The translations under genes and the position numbers were made by a program. The notes under the pieces are model-generated. The model ran no database searches. It saw only the letters and a program-made list of their open reading frames with translations, and had not been told where the DNA came from. Positions 6,726 to 15,014 of a stretch of DNA of 22,193 bases are shown in pieces. Source of the stretch: B16-G9 sp964400655 (GTDB lineage: Bacteria; Bacteroidota; Bacteroidia; Bacteroidales; F082); the NCBI GenBank assembly GCA_964400655.1, contig CAYNVN010000120.1, positions 1 through 22,193 on the forward strand, in the 5' to 3' direction. How positions within the stretch are numbered: position 1 is the first letter of the stretch; every line of letters begins with the position of its first letter.

Positions 6726-8651
6726 ATGAATAAAAACTCTATCGTCGGTTTTATACTTATTGCCGCCATAATGATCGGCTACTCTGTTTGGCTGAGCCCT
6801 TCAAAAGAAGAGATTGCCCGAAATCAAAGAATAAAAGATTCGCTGGCATATGTGCAATATCAGCAGGATTCGGCACGTAACGCCATGATTGTTGAAAAGA
6901 AGAAGCAGGAAAAAGAAACGGTAAAAAGCAACCTGCAGGATACCACTTCGATTGTTACAAAAGAGCGCTCCTCAAATTATCAAACGCTGTATTCAAAATA
7001 CGATGTATTTGCCAATTCGGCTCAGGGAGAAAACGAAAAATATATTCTTGAAAACGACCTGGTTAAAATTGAAGTAGATACCAAAGGCGGTTTTATCAAG
7101 CAGGTTCAGCTAAAAGATTACCAAACATGGGACTCGCTTCCTTTGCTGATGTTCGATCCCGAATCCATTAACTTCGGACTCTCTTTCTTTTCAAACAATA
7201 AGGCCATAAATACACACGACTTCTATTTTAAACCGTCTGCCGGAAACAAACACCTGATGGTTTCCGGTGACGATTCAACCTCTTTCAGTATGAGGTTATA
7301 TGTTGACAAAAGCGAAGGCGTTATCGACTCATCCAGGTACATAGAGTACACTTACAAGCTGAAAGGTAATGATTACATGTTCGATTTCAACATTAATCTT
7401 GTGAACATGCGTGGCGTTATTCCCACCAATATTAATTCGTTGCCCTTGATTTGGAAAGCCGACCTGTTAAAACAGGAAAGGCATGTTGACCGCTTTAACG
7501 GGGCCACCATCTATTACAAACCTTTGCAGGATGATGTGGACTATCTGTCGGAAAGCGGTGACGATGAAGAAGATATTTCCACTAAATTAAAATGGGTTTC
7601 CTTTAAACAGCCCTTTTTCAGTTCCACCATCATTGCAAAAGATTACTTCGAGCGGGGCTTTTTAAAAGTTAAAGAGAATGAACATCCCTCCAACCCCAGG
7701 TTTTTAAAATCGATGGATACCGAACTGGATTTGCCTTTCGGATTTGGTAATGTAACCAACATCCCGCTGCAGTTTTATTTCGGGCCAAACAAATTTTACA
7801 CGTTAAAAGCGTATCATCTCGATTTGGAGCGGCAAATACCAATCGGCTGGGGATTTTTCCTGCTGGCATGGATAAACGAGTACATTGTTATTCCGGTATT
7901 TAATTTCCTCGGCGGACTTGGCTGGAACTACGGTATCGTAATTTTGGTACTTACCATTTTGCTTAAGCTGTTTTTGTTCCCCATTGCCTATAAAACTTAT
8001 ATGTCGTCGGCTAAAATGCGGGTTTTAAAACCTGAAATTGACGAGATCAGCGCCAAATTCCCCAATAAAGAGGATGCCATGAAAAAGCAGCAGGCGGTAA
8101 TGGCTCTTTATAAAAAAGCAGGGGTTAATCCAGCGGCGGGATGTGTTCCCATGCTGCTGCAGATGCCAATCCTGTTTGCCATGTTCAGGTTTTTCCCGGC
8201 TTCCATCGAGCTGCGTCAAAAACCGTTTTTATGGGCCCACGACCTGTCAAGCTACGACTCCATCCTCGACCTTCCTTTTAATATACCGTTTTATGGCGAC
8301 CACGTTAGTTTGTTTACCCTGTTAATGACCATCTCCACCCTCATTTACACAAAAATGAACAACCAAATGATGGGGCAGCAACAAAGCATGCCGGGCATGA
8401 AAACCATGATGTACCTCATGCCGATTATGTTTTTGGGAATCTTCAATAATTACGCATCGGGATTGAGTTATTACTATTTTCTTGCCAACGTAATTACCTT
8501 CCTGCAAATGTATGCTTTCCGTAAACTGGTGAACGAAGATAAGTTAAGAGCAACTATTGAGGCCAATAAGAAGAAAAAACCCAAAAAGAAATCTGCATTT
8601 CAAAAACGACTTGAAGAGGCCGCCAAACAACGCAGTCAGTACAAAAAATAA
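6726..8651 (+). CDS. yidC: Membrane protein insertase YidC
   Basis: YidC inserts and folds inner-membrane proteins, alone or with SecYEG. The 641-residue protein has the Gram-negative layout: an N-terminal membrane helix (about 6-23), a charged coiled linker (26-80), the large periplasmic beta-sandwich domain (about 95-365), and the conserved five-helix core (about 373-600), including MSSAKMRVLKPEIDEI (426-441) and GVNPAAGCVPMLLQMPILFAMFRF (466-489). The residue matching the functional Arg of E. coli TM2 is Lys414 (ILLKLFLFP), a positively charged substitution. The tail is very basic (KKKKPKKKSAFQ at 615-626), suited to ribosome binding. It has its own upstream -7 box and ends 116 bases before the TonB receptor gene. 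Confidence 0.97.
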   Translation: MNKNSIVGFILIAAIMIGYSVWLSPSKEEIARNQRIKDSLAYVQYQQDSARNAMIVEKKKQEKETVKSNLQDTTSIVTKERSSNYQTLYSKYDVFANSAQGENEKYILENDLVKIEVDTKGGFIKQVQLKDYQTWDSLPLLMFDPESINFGLSFFSNNKAINTHDFYFKPSAGNKHLMVSGDDSTSFSMRLYVDKSEGVIDSSRYIEYTYKLKGNDYMFDFNINLVNMRGVIPTNINSLPLIWKADLLKQERHVDRFNGATIYYKPLQDDVDYLSESGDDEEDISTKLKWVSFKQPFFSSTIIAKDYFERGFLKVKENEHPSNPRFLKSMDTELDLPFGFGNVTNIPLQFYFGPNKFYTLKAYHLDLERQIPIGWGFFLLAWINEYIVIPVFNFLGGLGWNYGIVILVLTILLKLFLFPIAYKTYMSSAKMRVLKPEIDEISAKFPNKEDAMKKQQAVMALYKKAGVNPAAGCVPMLLQMPILFAMFRFFPASIELRQKPFLWAHDLSSYDSILDLPFNIPFYGDHVSLFTLLMTISTLIYTKMNNQMMGQQQSMPGMKTMMYLMPIMFLGIFNNYASGLSYYYFLANVITFLQMYAFRKLVNEDKLRATIEANKKKKPKKKSAFQKRLEEAAKQRSQYKK

Positions 8652-8705
8652 AAGGTTAACAACTTTTAGCCACTTTATTATGTCTTGTTTCAGGATTTAA
8701 TTAAT

Positions 8706-8738
8706 GTTGTCCGGGTTTAATTATCAAACCCGAACAAC
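8706..8738 (+). other. Strong 12-bp hairpin between yidC and the TonB receptor gene
   Basis: Arms GTTGT-C-CGGGTTT and AAACCCG-A-ACAAC pair over 12 of 13 positions (one C.A mismatch) around a 7-base loop. No T-run follows, so it is not a classic intrinsic terminator. It may be a structured leader of the receptor mRNA, a processing site, or a factor-assisted terminator for yidC. It ends 29 bases before the receptor ATG. Confidence 0.5.
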
Positions 8739-8767
8739 CGGTTACCGATTATCATAATAATATTAAA

Positions 8768-11176
8768 ATGAAATTTTTCAGATTATTGGTTCTGTTAATA
8801 ATTTTATTGCCGACAATCTATGTGTCTGCTCAAACGGTTTCTGTTTTCGACCGGCAAACCGGTAAACCGGTTCCCGATGTTTTACTTTATAACGAAAGCA
8901 AAACAACCACCATTGTTACCAATCAGGATGGAAAAGCCGATATTTCCGTTTTTCATGCTGCGGATACGGTTTTATTCAGACATCCCTCCTACTACACCGT
9001 CCGTTTTAAGTATGGTGATATTCTGAAAAAACACAATAAAATTTTACTGGACGAAAGGTTAATCGATTTGGATGAGATTGTTGTGTCGGCCAACAGTTGG
9101 GAGGTGAACAAAAGCGAGGTTCCCAATCAGATAGAAGCCATTAAGTATAAGGAGATTGTTTTTAACAACCCCGCTACATCGGCGGATATGCTTGCCGGAA
9201 GCGGCGAAGTTTTTGTTCAGAAAAGTCAGCTTGCCGGCGGAAGCCCTATGATTAGAGGTTTTGCCGCCAATAAAATATTGTTTGTTACCGATGGCGTACG
9301 GATGAACAATGCCATTTACCGGAGCGGTAACCTGCAGAATATATTACAGGCTGATGTTAACAGCATTGAAAATGCGGAGATTATTTTCGGGCCCGGAACC
9401 AATATTTACGGAAGCGATGCTCTGGGCGGGGTAATGGATATTCATATTCAGCGACCCGTATTGAATAATCTGCCGGAGTGGAAAGTCTCCGGACAGGTTT
9501 TTGCCCGCACCTCCTCGGCAGCCTTTGAAAAAACAGGACACCTTAAACTTAACATAGCCAATAACAAATGGGGATTCCTTACCTTGCTGTCGTTTACCGG
9601 TTTTGACGATTTAAGGATGGGGGCACATGGTGACGACTTCTATCTGCGTAACGAATATGTTACCCAAATCAACGGCAAAGATTCCATTGTACCCAACGAT
9701 AACAACCTTGTTCAAAAATTTTCGGGTTACAATCAGTTTAACCTTACCCAAAAAATAAAATACAACATCGATAACCAATCGTCTCTAAATGTTAATTTTT
9801 ACTACTCAGGAACTTCCGAGGCTCCCAGATACGACAGGCTTATTCAGTATAAGCACCATAAACTTAAGTATGCTGAGTGGTATTACAAACCCCAGCAGTG
9901 GCTGATGGGAAGTGTCAGGTACATCAATCACAAAAAAAGTAAGCTGGCCGATAATTATAAATTAACGCTGGCTTACCAAAATGTTAAAGAGGGACGAAAC
10001 GACCGGAAATATCAAAAGGAGTGGTTGCGCGAAAGGGTTGAAACGGTTAATGTTGTATCGTTTAACCTCGATTTTGATAAGAGCTTAAAAAATCAGCAGT
10101 TCCTCTATTATGGAGGTGAGTTTTTTTACAATCATGTCGCTTCAAACGGCGAAAAAATCAACATCAACTCACAGGAATCGAAAGCGGTTGCAACCCGTTA
10201 TCCTGACGGTGGAACAGACTATATGTTAGGCGGTTTGTACCTGACTTATAAAAATAACTTTAATATGCTTCCGCTAACATTACAGGCAGGCGCACGTCTT
10301 TCGTGGTCATATCTTAACGCCTCATTTATCGATACATCGTGGTACCATTTGCCCTATACCGAAATTGTTTTAAACAACGGAGCTTTAACCGGTAACATCG
10401 GTCTTGTTTATCATCCCGAAACATGGAAAATCAGCATCAATCTTTCATCGGGTTTCAGGGCTCCCAATTTGGATGATGTAGCCAAAGTGTTCGACTCGGA
10501 ACCCGGTAATGTGGTGGTTCCCAACGAAGGGCTTAAGCCCGAATACCTTTACAATATCGATTTAACCACCGAGAAAACATTCGGCGATTTTTTAAAACTC
10601 GAAGCAACCGGATTTTACAGCTATCTTGTTGATGCCATGGTACGCCGCGATTTTACCCTCAACGGTGCCGACTCGATGATGTACGATGGGGAGATGAGTA
10701 AAATACAGGCAATCGTAAATACCGGTTATGCTTATATTTACGGCGTATCGGGAAGGATGCTGGTACAATTTAACCGTTATTCGGGCTTTAATACCAAACT
10801 CACCTGGATAAAAGGTTTTGATGGCGACAATTATCCCCTGCGGCATGTGTCGCCGTTTTTTATGAATGCTTCGCTCTTTTTTGAAGTCAGCAGGTTGCGC
10901 CTGGCGGTAACCGGGGTGTACAACGGTGAAATATCCTACAACAACCTGGCACCGTCCGAAAGAGACAAAACCCATCTTTACGCCAAAGACCAAAACGGCA
11001 ATCCGTATGCTCCTTCGTGGTGGACCTTAAATTTCAGAGGAAGTTATGCTTTTAGCCCCGCTTTTTTGCTTACGGCAGGGGTTGAAAACATCCTTGACAA
11101 GCGCTATCGTCCCTACTCTTCAGGTATAAGTGCTCCGGGAATCAATTTTGTTTTGGCCCTGCGGGTTACCTTTTAA
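8768..11176 (+). CDS. TonB-dependent receptor, heme/hemoglobin-receptor-like
   Basis: An 802-residue outer-membrane receptor. A signal peptide covers about 1-22 (ends VSAQ), followed by a carboxypeptidase-regulatory-like domain (about 23-95) typical of Bacteroidota receptors. A TonB-box-like LDEIVVSANSW lies at 101-111. The plug domain (about 118-230) includes GGSPMIRGFAANKILFVTDG (158-177) and IFGPGTNIYGSDALGGVMDI (206-225), close to the heme/hemoglobin receptor subfamily. The 22-strand barrel follows and ends in a terminal Phe (LALRVTF). A FRAPNL motif (563-568), followed by VPNEGLKPE, matches the FRAP/NPNL region of heme receptors, but the His normally found between the two motifs is not visible, so the ligand is uncertain. 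No SusD-like partner, heme lyase or TonB gene is adjacent. It is probably a single-gene unit behind a structured leader. Confidence 0.92.
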   Translation: MKFFRLLVLLIILLPTIYVSAQTVSVFDRQTGKPVPDVLLYNESKTTTIVTNQDGKADISVFHAADTVLFRHPSYYTVRFKYGDILKKHNKILLDERLIDLDEIVVSANSWEVNKSEVPNQIEAIKYKEIVFNNPATSADMLAGSGEVFVQKSQLAGGSPMIRGFAANKILFVTDGVRMNNAIYRSGNLQNILQADVNSIENAEIIFGPGTNIYGSDALGGVMDIHIQRPVLNNLPEWKVSGQVFARTSSAAFEKTGHLKLNIANNKWGFLTLLSFTGFDDLRMGAHGDDFYLRNEYVTQINGKDSIVPNDNNLVQKFSGYNQFNLTQKIKYNIDNQSSLNVNFYYSGTSEAPRYDRLIQYKHHKLKYAEWYYKPQQWLMGSVRYINHKKSKLADNYKLTLAYQNVKEGRNDRKYQKEWLRERVETVNVVSFNLDFDKSLKNQQFLYYGGEFFYNHVASNGEKININSQESKAVATRYPDGGTDYMLGGLYLTYKNNFNMLPLTLQAGARLSWSYLNASFIDTSWYHLPYTEIVLNNGALTGNIGLVYHPETWKISINLSSGFRAPNLDDVAKVFDSEPGNVVVPNEGLKPEYLYNIDLTTEKTFGDFLKLEATGFYSYLVDAMVRRDFTLNGADSMMYDGEMSKIQAIVNTGYAYIYGVSGRMLVQFNRYSGFNTKLTWIKGFDGDNYPLRHVSPFFMNASLFFEVSRLRLAVTGVYNGEISYNNLAPSERDKTHLYAKDQNGNPYAPSWWTLNFRGSYAFSPAFLLTAGVENILDKRYRPYSSGISAPGINFVLALRVTF

Positions 11177-11228
11177 AAGAATCTCAGAAAATGAAAATCC
11201 TATAGGGAATAAATTGTTTCACTTAATT

Positions 11229-11462
11229 CAAGTTGTTTAAAGTTAACCTATTGGTTATTACAGTAAAATACTAAAAGTGACTGTTCAAAAAGTAATTATT
11301 AGTCATACCATATTATCAGCCTAAGCAGGGGTTGTCACACTGAGTGTAGTCGAAGCGTGATACATTCTTCGACTACGCTCAGAATGACACGCTTTTTACT
11401 TTTTGAACGCTCTTCTACAGTAGAATATTTATATTTTCAGGCTGTTAGCTTTAAACAACTTC
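11229..11462. repeat. Nested inverted-repeat element (three concentric arm pairs)
   Basis: Three pairs of arms are arranged concentrically. Outer: 11229-11247 with 11444-11462, 17 of 19 positions complementary, including a perfect 13-bp core AAGTTGTTTAAAG / CTTTAAACAACTT. Middle: 11283-11295 with 11396-11408, perfect over 13 bp (GTTCAAAAAGTAA / TTACTTTTTGAAC). Inner: 11334-11355 with 11367-11388. A similar 15-base direct repeat (12 of 15 match) lies at 11258-11272 and 11415-11429, between the outer and middle arms. No transposase lies inside. It resembles a non-autonomous palindromic (MITE/REP-like) insertion, but the family is not identified. Confidence 0.7.
11334..11397 (+). terminator. REP-like hairpin followed by a T-run, possible terminator
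   Basis: The inner arms (11334-11355 and 11367-11388) pair at 19 of 22 positions plus one G.T, around an 11-base loop; the core is GTAGTCGAAG / CTTCGACTAC. On the + strand, five T's follow at 11393-11397, so it could end transcription of the TonB receptor gene. The TTCGACTACGCTCAG wording is, from memory, a common intergenic repeat in Bacteroidota and other genomes; this was not checked here. Confidence 0.5.
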
Positions 11463-11585
11463 ATTGAGAAAAATAATACTTTCTTCATTAAACTTATCTT
11501 TTTCTACTTTAATTCCCCTTATCAGGTTAACTAATTTTAACGCATGTCATATGGTAAATATACTGCCCTGCCTGCCATTTTATAT

Positions 11586-11593
11586 TATTTTTG
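11586..11593 (+). promoter_or_regulatory. -7 promoter box for the S41 protease gene
   Basis: TATTTTTG is a perfect TAnnTTTG match 24 bases before the ATG at 11617. A CTG at 11563-11565, 20 bases upstream, could be a weak -33 element. The position supports 11617 as the start rather than the longer open frame from 11464. Confidence 0.5.
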
Positions 11594-11616
11594 GCAACGA
11601 TTTAAAACATAAGAAA

Positions 11617-13221
11617 ATGAAAAAGTTAATCCCGTTTATTCTGCTGATATCTTTTACCGTTGCAGGCAACAACCTGTTTGCCCAGAAAAATATAAAACCA
11701 CTGGACGAACGCAAGACTACCAGAAAAATCGGTACACTGATATATTACATCAATAACTATTATGTTGACACGCTGGACATGCCCGAATTGATTGATAAAA
11801 GCATTGTGTCCATGTTAAAGCAGCTCGACCCCCACTCTGCCTACATTTCGGCTAAAAATGTTAAAAAGGCCAACGAAAGACTGGAAGGCAGTTTTGAAGG
11901 AATCGGTGTTACTTTTCAGCTTTTTAACGATACCATTCTGGTTATTTCGCCTGTTCCGGGAGGCCCTTCGGATAAAGTTGGGATTCAGGCAGGCGACAAA
12001 ATTATAAAAGTTGACGGCGAAGATGCTTTTGGCGAGGATATTACCAACCAGTGGGTAATGGATCATCTACGCGGTAAAAAAGGAACACGTGTGGATGTCA
12101 GCATCCAAAGAGACGGTAATCCCGAACTGCTCGACTTTACCATTATTCGTGATAAGATACCCCTGTTCAGCCTCGATGCCGCCTTTATGTTGGATAAACA
12201 TACCGGATACATTAAACTGAACCGTTTTGCCAAAGAGTCGAAAAAAGAGTTCGACAAAGCGCTCGACAGTTTAAAAAGCGAAGGACTTCAAAATCTTATA
12301 TTCGACCTGCGGGGCAATGGCGGAGGCTATCTCGGTACCGCACAAAAAATTGCCGATGAATTTTTAACCGCCGGAAAACTGATTGTTTATACCGAAGGCA
12401 TTCATCAACCCCGCCAGGAATTAACCGCAAGTCTTGAAGGCGGTTTTGAAAAAGGCAAACTGATCATTCTTGTTAACGAAGGTTCCGCTTCGGCAAGCGA
12501 AATTGTTTCGGGTGCCGTTCAGGATTGGGACAGAGGCATCATTATGGGTCGTCGCACTTTTGGTAAAGGACTGGTACAGCGCCCCTTCTCATTACCCGAC
12601 GGTTCGGTGGTCAGGCTTACCATCGCCCATTACTATACCCCTTCGGGAAGATGTATCCAGCGCCCGTACAACAACGGAGTGGAAGCATATTACAAAGAAC
12701 TCAACGAACGCATGAAACACGGCGAACTTTTTCATCGCGACAGTATCCATTTTCCCGACTCATTAAAATATCAAACCAAAAACGGCAGAACCGTTTATGG
12801 CGGCGGTGGTATCATGCCCGATATTTTTGTGCCGTGGGATTCAACCCGATATAATAATCTTTATACCGACCTTATCCGTAAAGGCGTTTACAACACCTAT
12901 GTTAACACCTATCTGGACCATAACAGGCAGATGCTGGAAAAGAAATATAAAAATGTAAATGCCTTTAAAAACAAGTTTGAAGTAACCGATAAAATGTTTG
13001 ATGAAATGCTGGCGCTGGCCGAAGAAAAGAAAGTTACCGTTAATGAGGAAGAACTTAATCCCAATAAGGAATTTTATAAACTTCAGCTTAAAGCACTTAT
13101 CGGCCGGAACCTGTTTGATCAGAATGCCTATTTTTATATTTTATCGCCCATGGATATCGAAATAAACAAAGCGTTGGAAGTTATTAAAGACAATAATTCG
13201 TTTGATGAAATTCTTAAATAG
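11617..13221 (+). CDS. C-terminal processing protease, S41 family (CtpA-like)
   Basis: A 534-residue periplasmic serine protease of the tail-specific/C-terminal processing type. It has a signal peptide at about 1-22 (ends NNLFAQ), a short helical region, a PDZ domain at about 88-170 (including GIGVTF and VGIQAGDKIIKVDGE) that recognises substrate C-termini, and the S41 catalytic domain. The Ser-Lys dyad is visible as S292 in GSASASE (289-295) and K317 in TFGKG (314-318), 25 residues apart as in E. coli Prc. The conserved FDLRGNGGG lies at 229-237. The roughly 170-residue C-terminal part is typical of Bacteroidota members. The start at 11617 gives a clean signal peptide; the open frame from 11464 would add 51 unrelated residues and precede the promoter. 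Substrates are unknown; cell-wall or lipoprotein processing is usual for the family. Confidence 0.94.
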   Translation: MKKLIPFILLISFTVAGNNLFAQKNIKPLDERKTTRKIGTLIYYINNYYVDTLDMPELIDKSIVSMLKQLDPHSAYISAKNVKKANERLEGSFEGIGVTFQLFNDTILVISPVPGGPSDKVGIQAGDKIIKVDGEDAFGEDITNQWVMDHLRGKKGTRVDVSIQRDGNPELLDFTIIRDKIPLFSLDAAFMLDKHTGYIKLNRFAKESKKEFDKALDSLKSEGLQNLIFDLRGNGGGYLGTAQKIADEFLTAGKLIVYTEGIHQPRQELTASLEGGFEKGKLIILVNEGSASASEIVSGAVQDWDRGIIMGRRTFGKGLVQRPFSLPDGSVVRLTIAHYYTPSGRCIQRPYNNGVEAYYKELNERMKHGELFHRDSIHFPDSLKYQTKNGRTVYGGGGIMPDIFVPWDSTRYNNLYTDLIRKGVYNTYVNTYLDHNRQMLEKKYKNVNAFKNKFEVTDKMFDEMLALAEEKKVTVNEEELNPNKEFYKLQLKALIGRNLFDQNAYFYILSPMDIEINKALEVIKDNNSFDEILK

Positions 13222-13259
13222 TTTATAGCCCTTTTAATTAGTTAATGACAGTTTTCTGT

Positions 13260-13267
13260 TATTTTTG
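13260..13267 (+). promoter_or_regulatory. -7 promoter box for pruA
   Basis: TATTTTTG is a perfect TAnnTTTG match 40 bases ahead of the pruA ATG. A TTAG at 13238-13241, 18 bases upstream, is a one-mismatch -33 candidate. Confidence 0.5.
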
Positions 13268-13307
13268 TAACGATAAAACAATCCCTTAATCACTAAATAT
13301 TAAAAAT

Positions 13308-14942
13308 ATGTATAACAATAATTTAGTAAGTGTTCCGAAAGCTTACAACGAACCGATTCTGGAGTATCGTCCCGGCTCTCCCGAGCGTGAAGAGCTTAAG
13401 AAAGTACTCGCCCAAATGAAATCGAAAGAGGTTGAGATACCCATGGTAATAGGAGGAAAAGAGATAACCACCGACCAAAAAGTATCCATTCATCCGCCGC
13501 ATAACCTTAAACACACCCTCGGTTACTATTATAAAGGAGGAGCCGAACATGTAACGCAGGCCATTGATGCCGCACTGGAAGCCTCCAAAGAGTGGTCAAA
13601 AATGCCGTGGCAACACCGTGCCGCCATTTTCCTCAAAATGGCCGATCTTATCTCGGGGCCATATCGTGCCAAAATAAACGCTGCCACCATGCTGGGACAG
13701 TCGAAAACCGTTTTCCAGGCCGAAATTGATGCCGCTTGCGAGCTGGCCGATTTTTTCAGGTTCAACGTTGAGTATATGGCTCAGATATACAGCGAACAGC
13801 CCAATTCCTCAAAGGGTATGTGGAACCTGCTGGAGCATCGTCCGCTGGAAGGCTTTGTTTACGCTCTTACCCCCTTTAATTTCACCTCCATTGCCGGAAA
13901 CCTTCCTACCGCTCCTGCCATGATGGGTAATGTGGTGGTTTGGAAATGTTCCAATACACAGGTTTATTCCGCTCAGGTATTGATGGAGATTTTCCGTGAA
14001 GCCGGCTTGCCCGACGGTGTTATCAATCTGGTATTTGTTTCGGGTCCCGTTGGCGGAAAAGTGGTTATGGAACATCCCGACTTTGCAGGATTCCACTTTA
14101 CCGGATCCACCGGCGTATTCCAGCATATCTGGAAAACCATCGGAACCAATATTGCTAAATACAAAACCTATCCGCGTATCGTGGGTGAAACCGGAGGAAA
14201 AGATTTTGTTATGGTTCATAAAACCGCCCGCGTTGACGAAGTGGTTACCGCGCTGGTAAGAGGTGCTTTTGAGTTTCAGGGGCAAAAATGTTCGGCAGCC
14301 TCAAGAGCTTACATTCCCGATAACCTGTGGCCCGACATTAAAACCAAACTGATTGAACAGGTTGAAGGAATAAAAATGGGCGATCCCGAAGATTTTACCA
14401 ACTTTATGACTGCCGTTATTGATGAAGCATCGTTTGACAAACTGGCCATGTTTATCGACAACGCCAAAAAAGATGCCGATGCCGAAATTATTGCCGGCGG
14501 TACTTACGATAAATCGGAAGGCTACTTTATCCGTCCTACGGTTATTGTTGCCAAAGATCCGCACTACATAACCATGGAAGAGGAGCTGTTCGGCCCCGTG
14601 CTTACCATTTACGTTTATGAAGCCGACAAGTTTGAAGAGACACTTGATATTTTGGACAGCACCTCCATTTATGGCCTTACAGGCGCTATTTTTGCTCACG
14701 ACCGTTATGCCGTTCGTTTGGCAACCGACAGATTATCACATGCTGCCGGTAACTTCTATATTAACGATAAGCCTACGGGTGCCGTTGTAGGTCAGCAGCC
14801 CTTTGGCGGTTCACGTGCTTCGGGAACCAACGATAAAGCCGGGTCGGTGCTCAACCTGCTGCGCTGGGTTACCCCGCGAACCATTAAAGAAACCATGGTT
14901 CCTGCCACCGATTACCGCTATCCTTTTATGCAGGCCGACTAA
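13308..14942 (+). CDS. pruA: L-glutamate gamma-semialdehyde dehydrogenase (1-pyrroline-5-carboxylate dehydrogenase)
   Basis: A 544-residue cytoplasmic NAD-dependent aldehyde dehydrogenase that oxidises glutamate semialdehyde (from pyrroline-5-carboxylate) to glutamate, the second step of proline breakdown. The length and N-terminal wording (NEPILEYRPGSPEREEL) fit the monofunctional PruA type found in Bacteroidota and eukaryotic mitochondria, rather than the fused PutA. The catalytic Cys is C328 in GQKCSAASRAY and the general base is E294 in GETGGKDF, 34 residues apart as usual for the superfamily. HFTGSTGVF is the nucleotide-binding segment. PFGGSRASGTNDKAG near the C-terminus is a P5CDH hallmark. 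No proline dehydrogenase gene is adjacent. The gene has its own -7 box and ends at a strong bidirectional terminator. Confidence 0.96.
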   Translation: MYNNNLVSVPKAYNEPILEYRPGSPEREELKKVLAQMKSKEVEIPMVIGGKEITTDQKVSIHPPHNLKHTLGYYYKGGAEHVTQAIDAALEASKEWSKMPWQHRAAIFLKMADLISGPYRAKINAATMLGQSKTVFQAEIDAACELADFFRFNVEYMAQIYSEQPNSSKGMWNLLEHRPLEGFVYALTPFNFTSIAGNLPTAPAMMGNVVVWKCSNTQVYSAQVLMEIFREAGLPDGVINLVFVSGPVGGKVVMEHPDFAGFHFTGSTGVFQHIWKTIGTNIAKYKTYPRIVGETGGKDFVMVHKTARVDEVVTALVRGAFEFQGQKCSAASRAYIPDNLWPDIKTKLIEQVEGIKMGDPEDFTNFMTAVIDEASFDKLAMFIDNAKKDADAEIIAGGTYDKSEGYFIRPTVIVAKDPHYITMEEELFGPVLTIYVYEADKFEETLDILDSTSIYGLTGAIFAHDRYAVRLATDRLSHAAGNFYINDKPTGAVVGQQPFGGSRASGTNDKAGSVLNLLRWVTPRTIKETMVPATDYRYPFMQAD

Positions 14943-14960
14943 CTGTAATCGGTTTGAAAC

Positions 14961-14997
14961 AAAAAAATCCGGACTTAAAAAAGCCCGGATTTTTTTT
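14961..14997. terminator. Bidirectional intrinsic terminator between pruA and the small lipoprotein gene
   Basis: An A7 tract (14961-14967) leads into the stem ATCCGG-A-CTT / AAG-C-CCGGAT with loop AAAA, followed by seven T's (14991-14997). The flanking A and T tracts make it function-like on both strands. It lies 18 bases after pruA and 17 bases after the end of the convergent gene. Confidence 0.85.
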
Positions 14998-15014
14998 ATT
15001 ATTATTGATTGGTT

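Larger units (their letters stand above)
11177..11616. other. Gene-free 440-bp region between the receptor and ctpA-like genes
   Basis: No credible protein is encoded here. An open frame from 11464 into the protease gene gives a non-family N-terminus. The stretch holds a nested inverted-repeat element (11229-11462) and, near its right end, the probable protease promoter (11586-11593). The 120 bases between them are AT-rich with nothing else recognisable. Confidence 0.8.

Noticed and set aside
10592..10993. 133-codon open frame antisense to the TonB receptor
   Set aside because: It lies wholly inside a clear receptor gene and has no family features.
11464..11616. Open frame extending the S41 protease by 51 residues
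   Set aside because: It begins at the edge of the palindromic element, precedes the -7 box, and would hide a clean signal peptide that starts at 11617.
13809..14285. 158-codon open frame antisense to pruA
   Set aside because: A shadow of a well-supported dehydrogenase gene, with no recognisable domain and no promoter.
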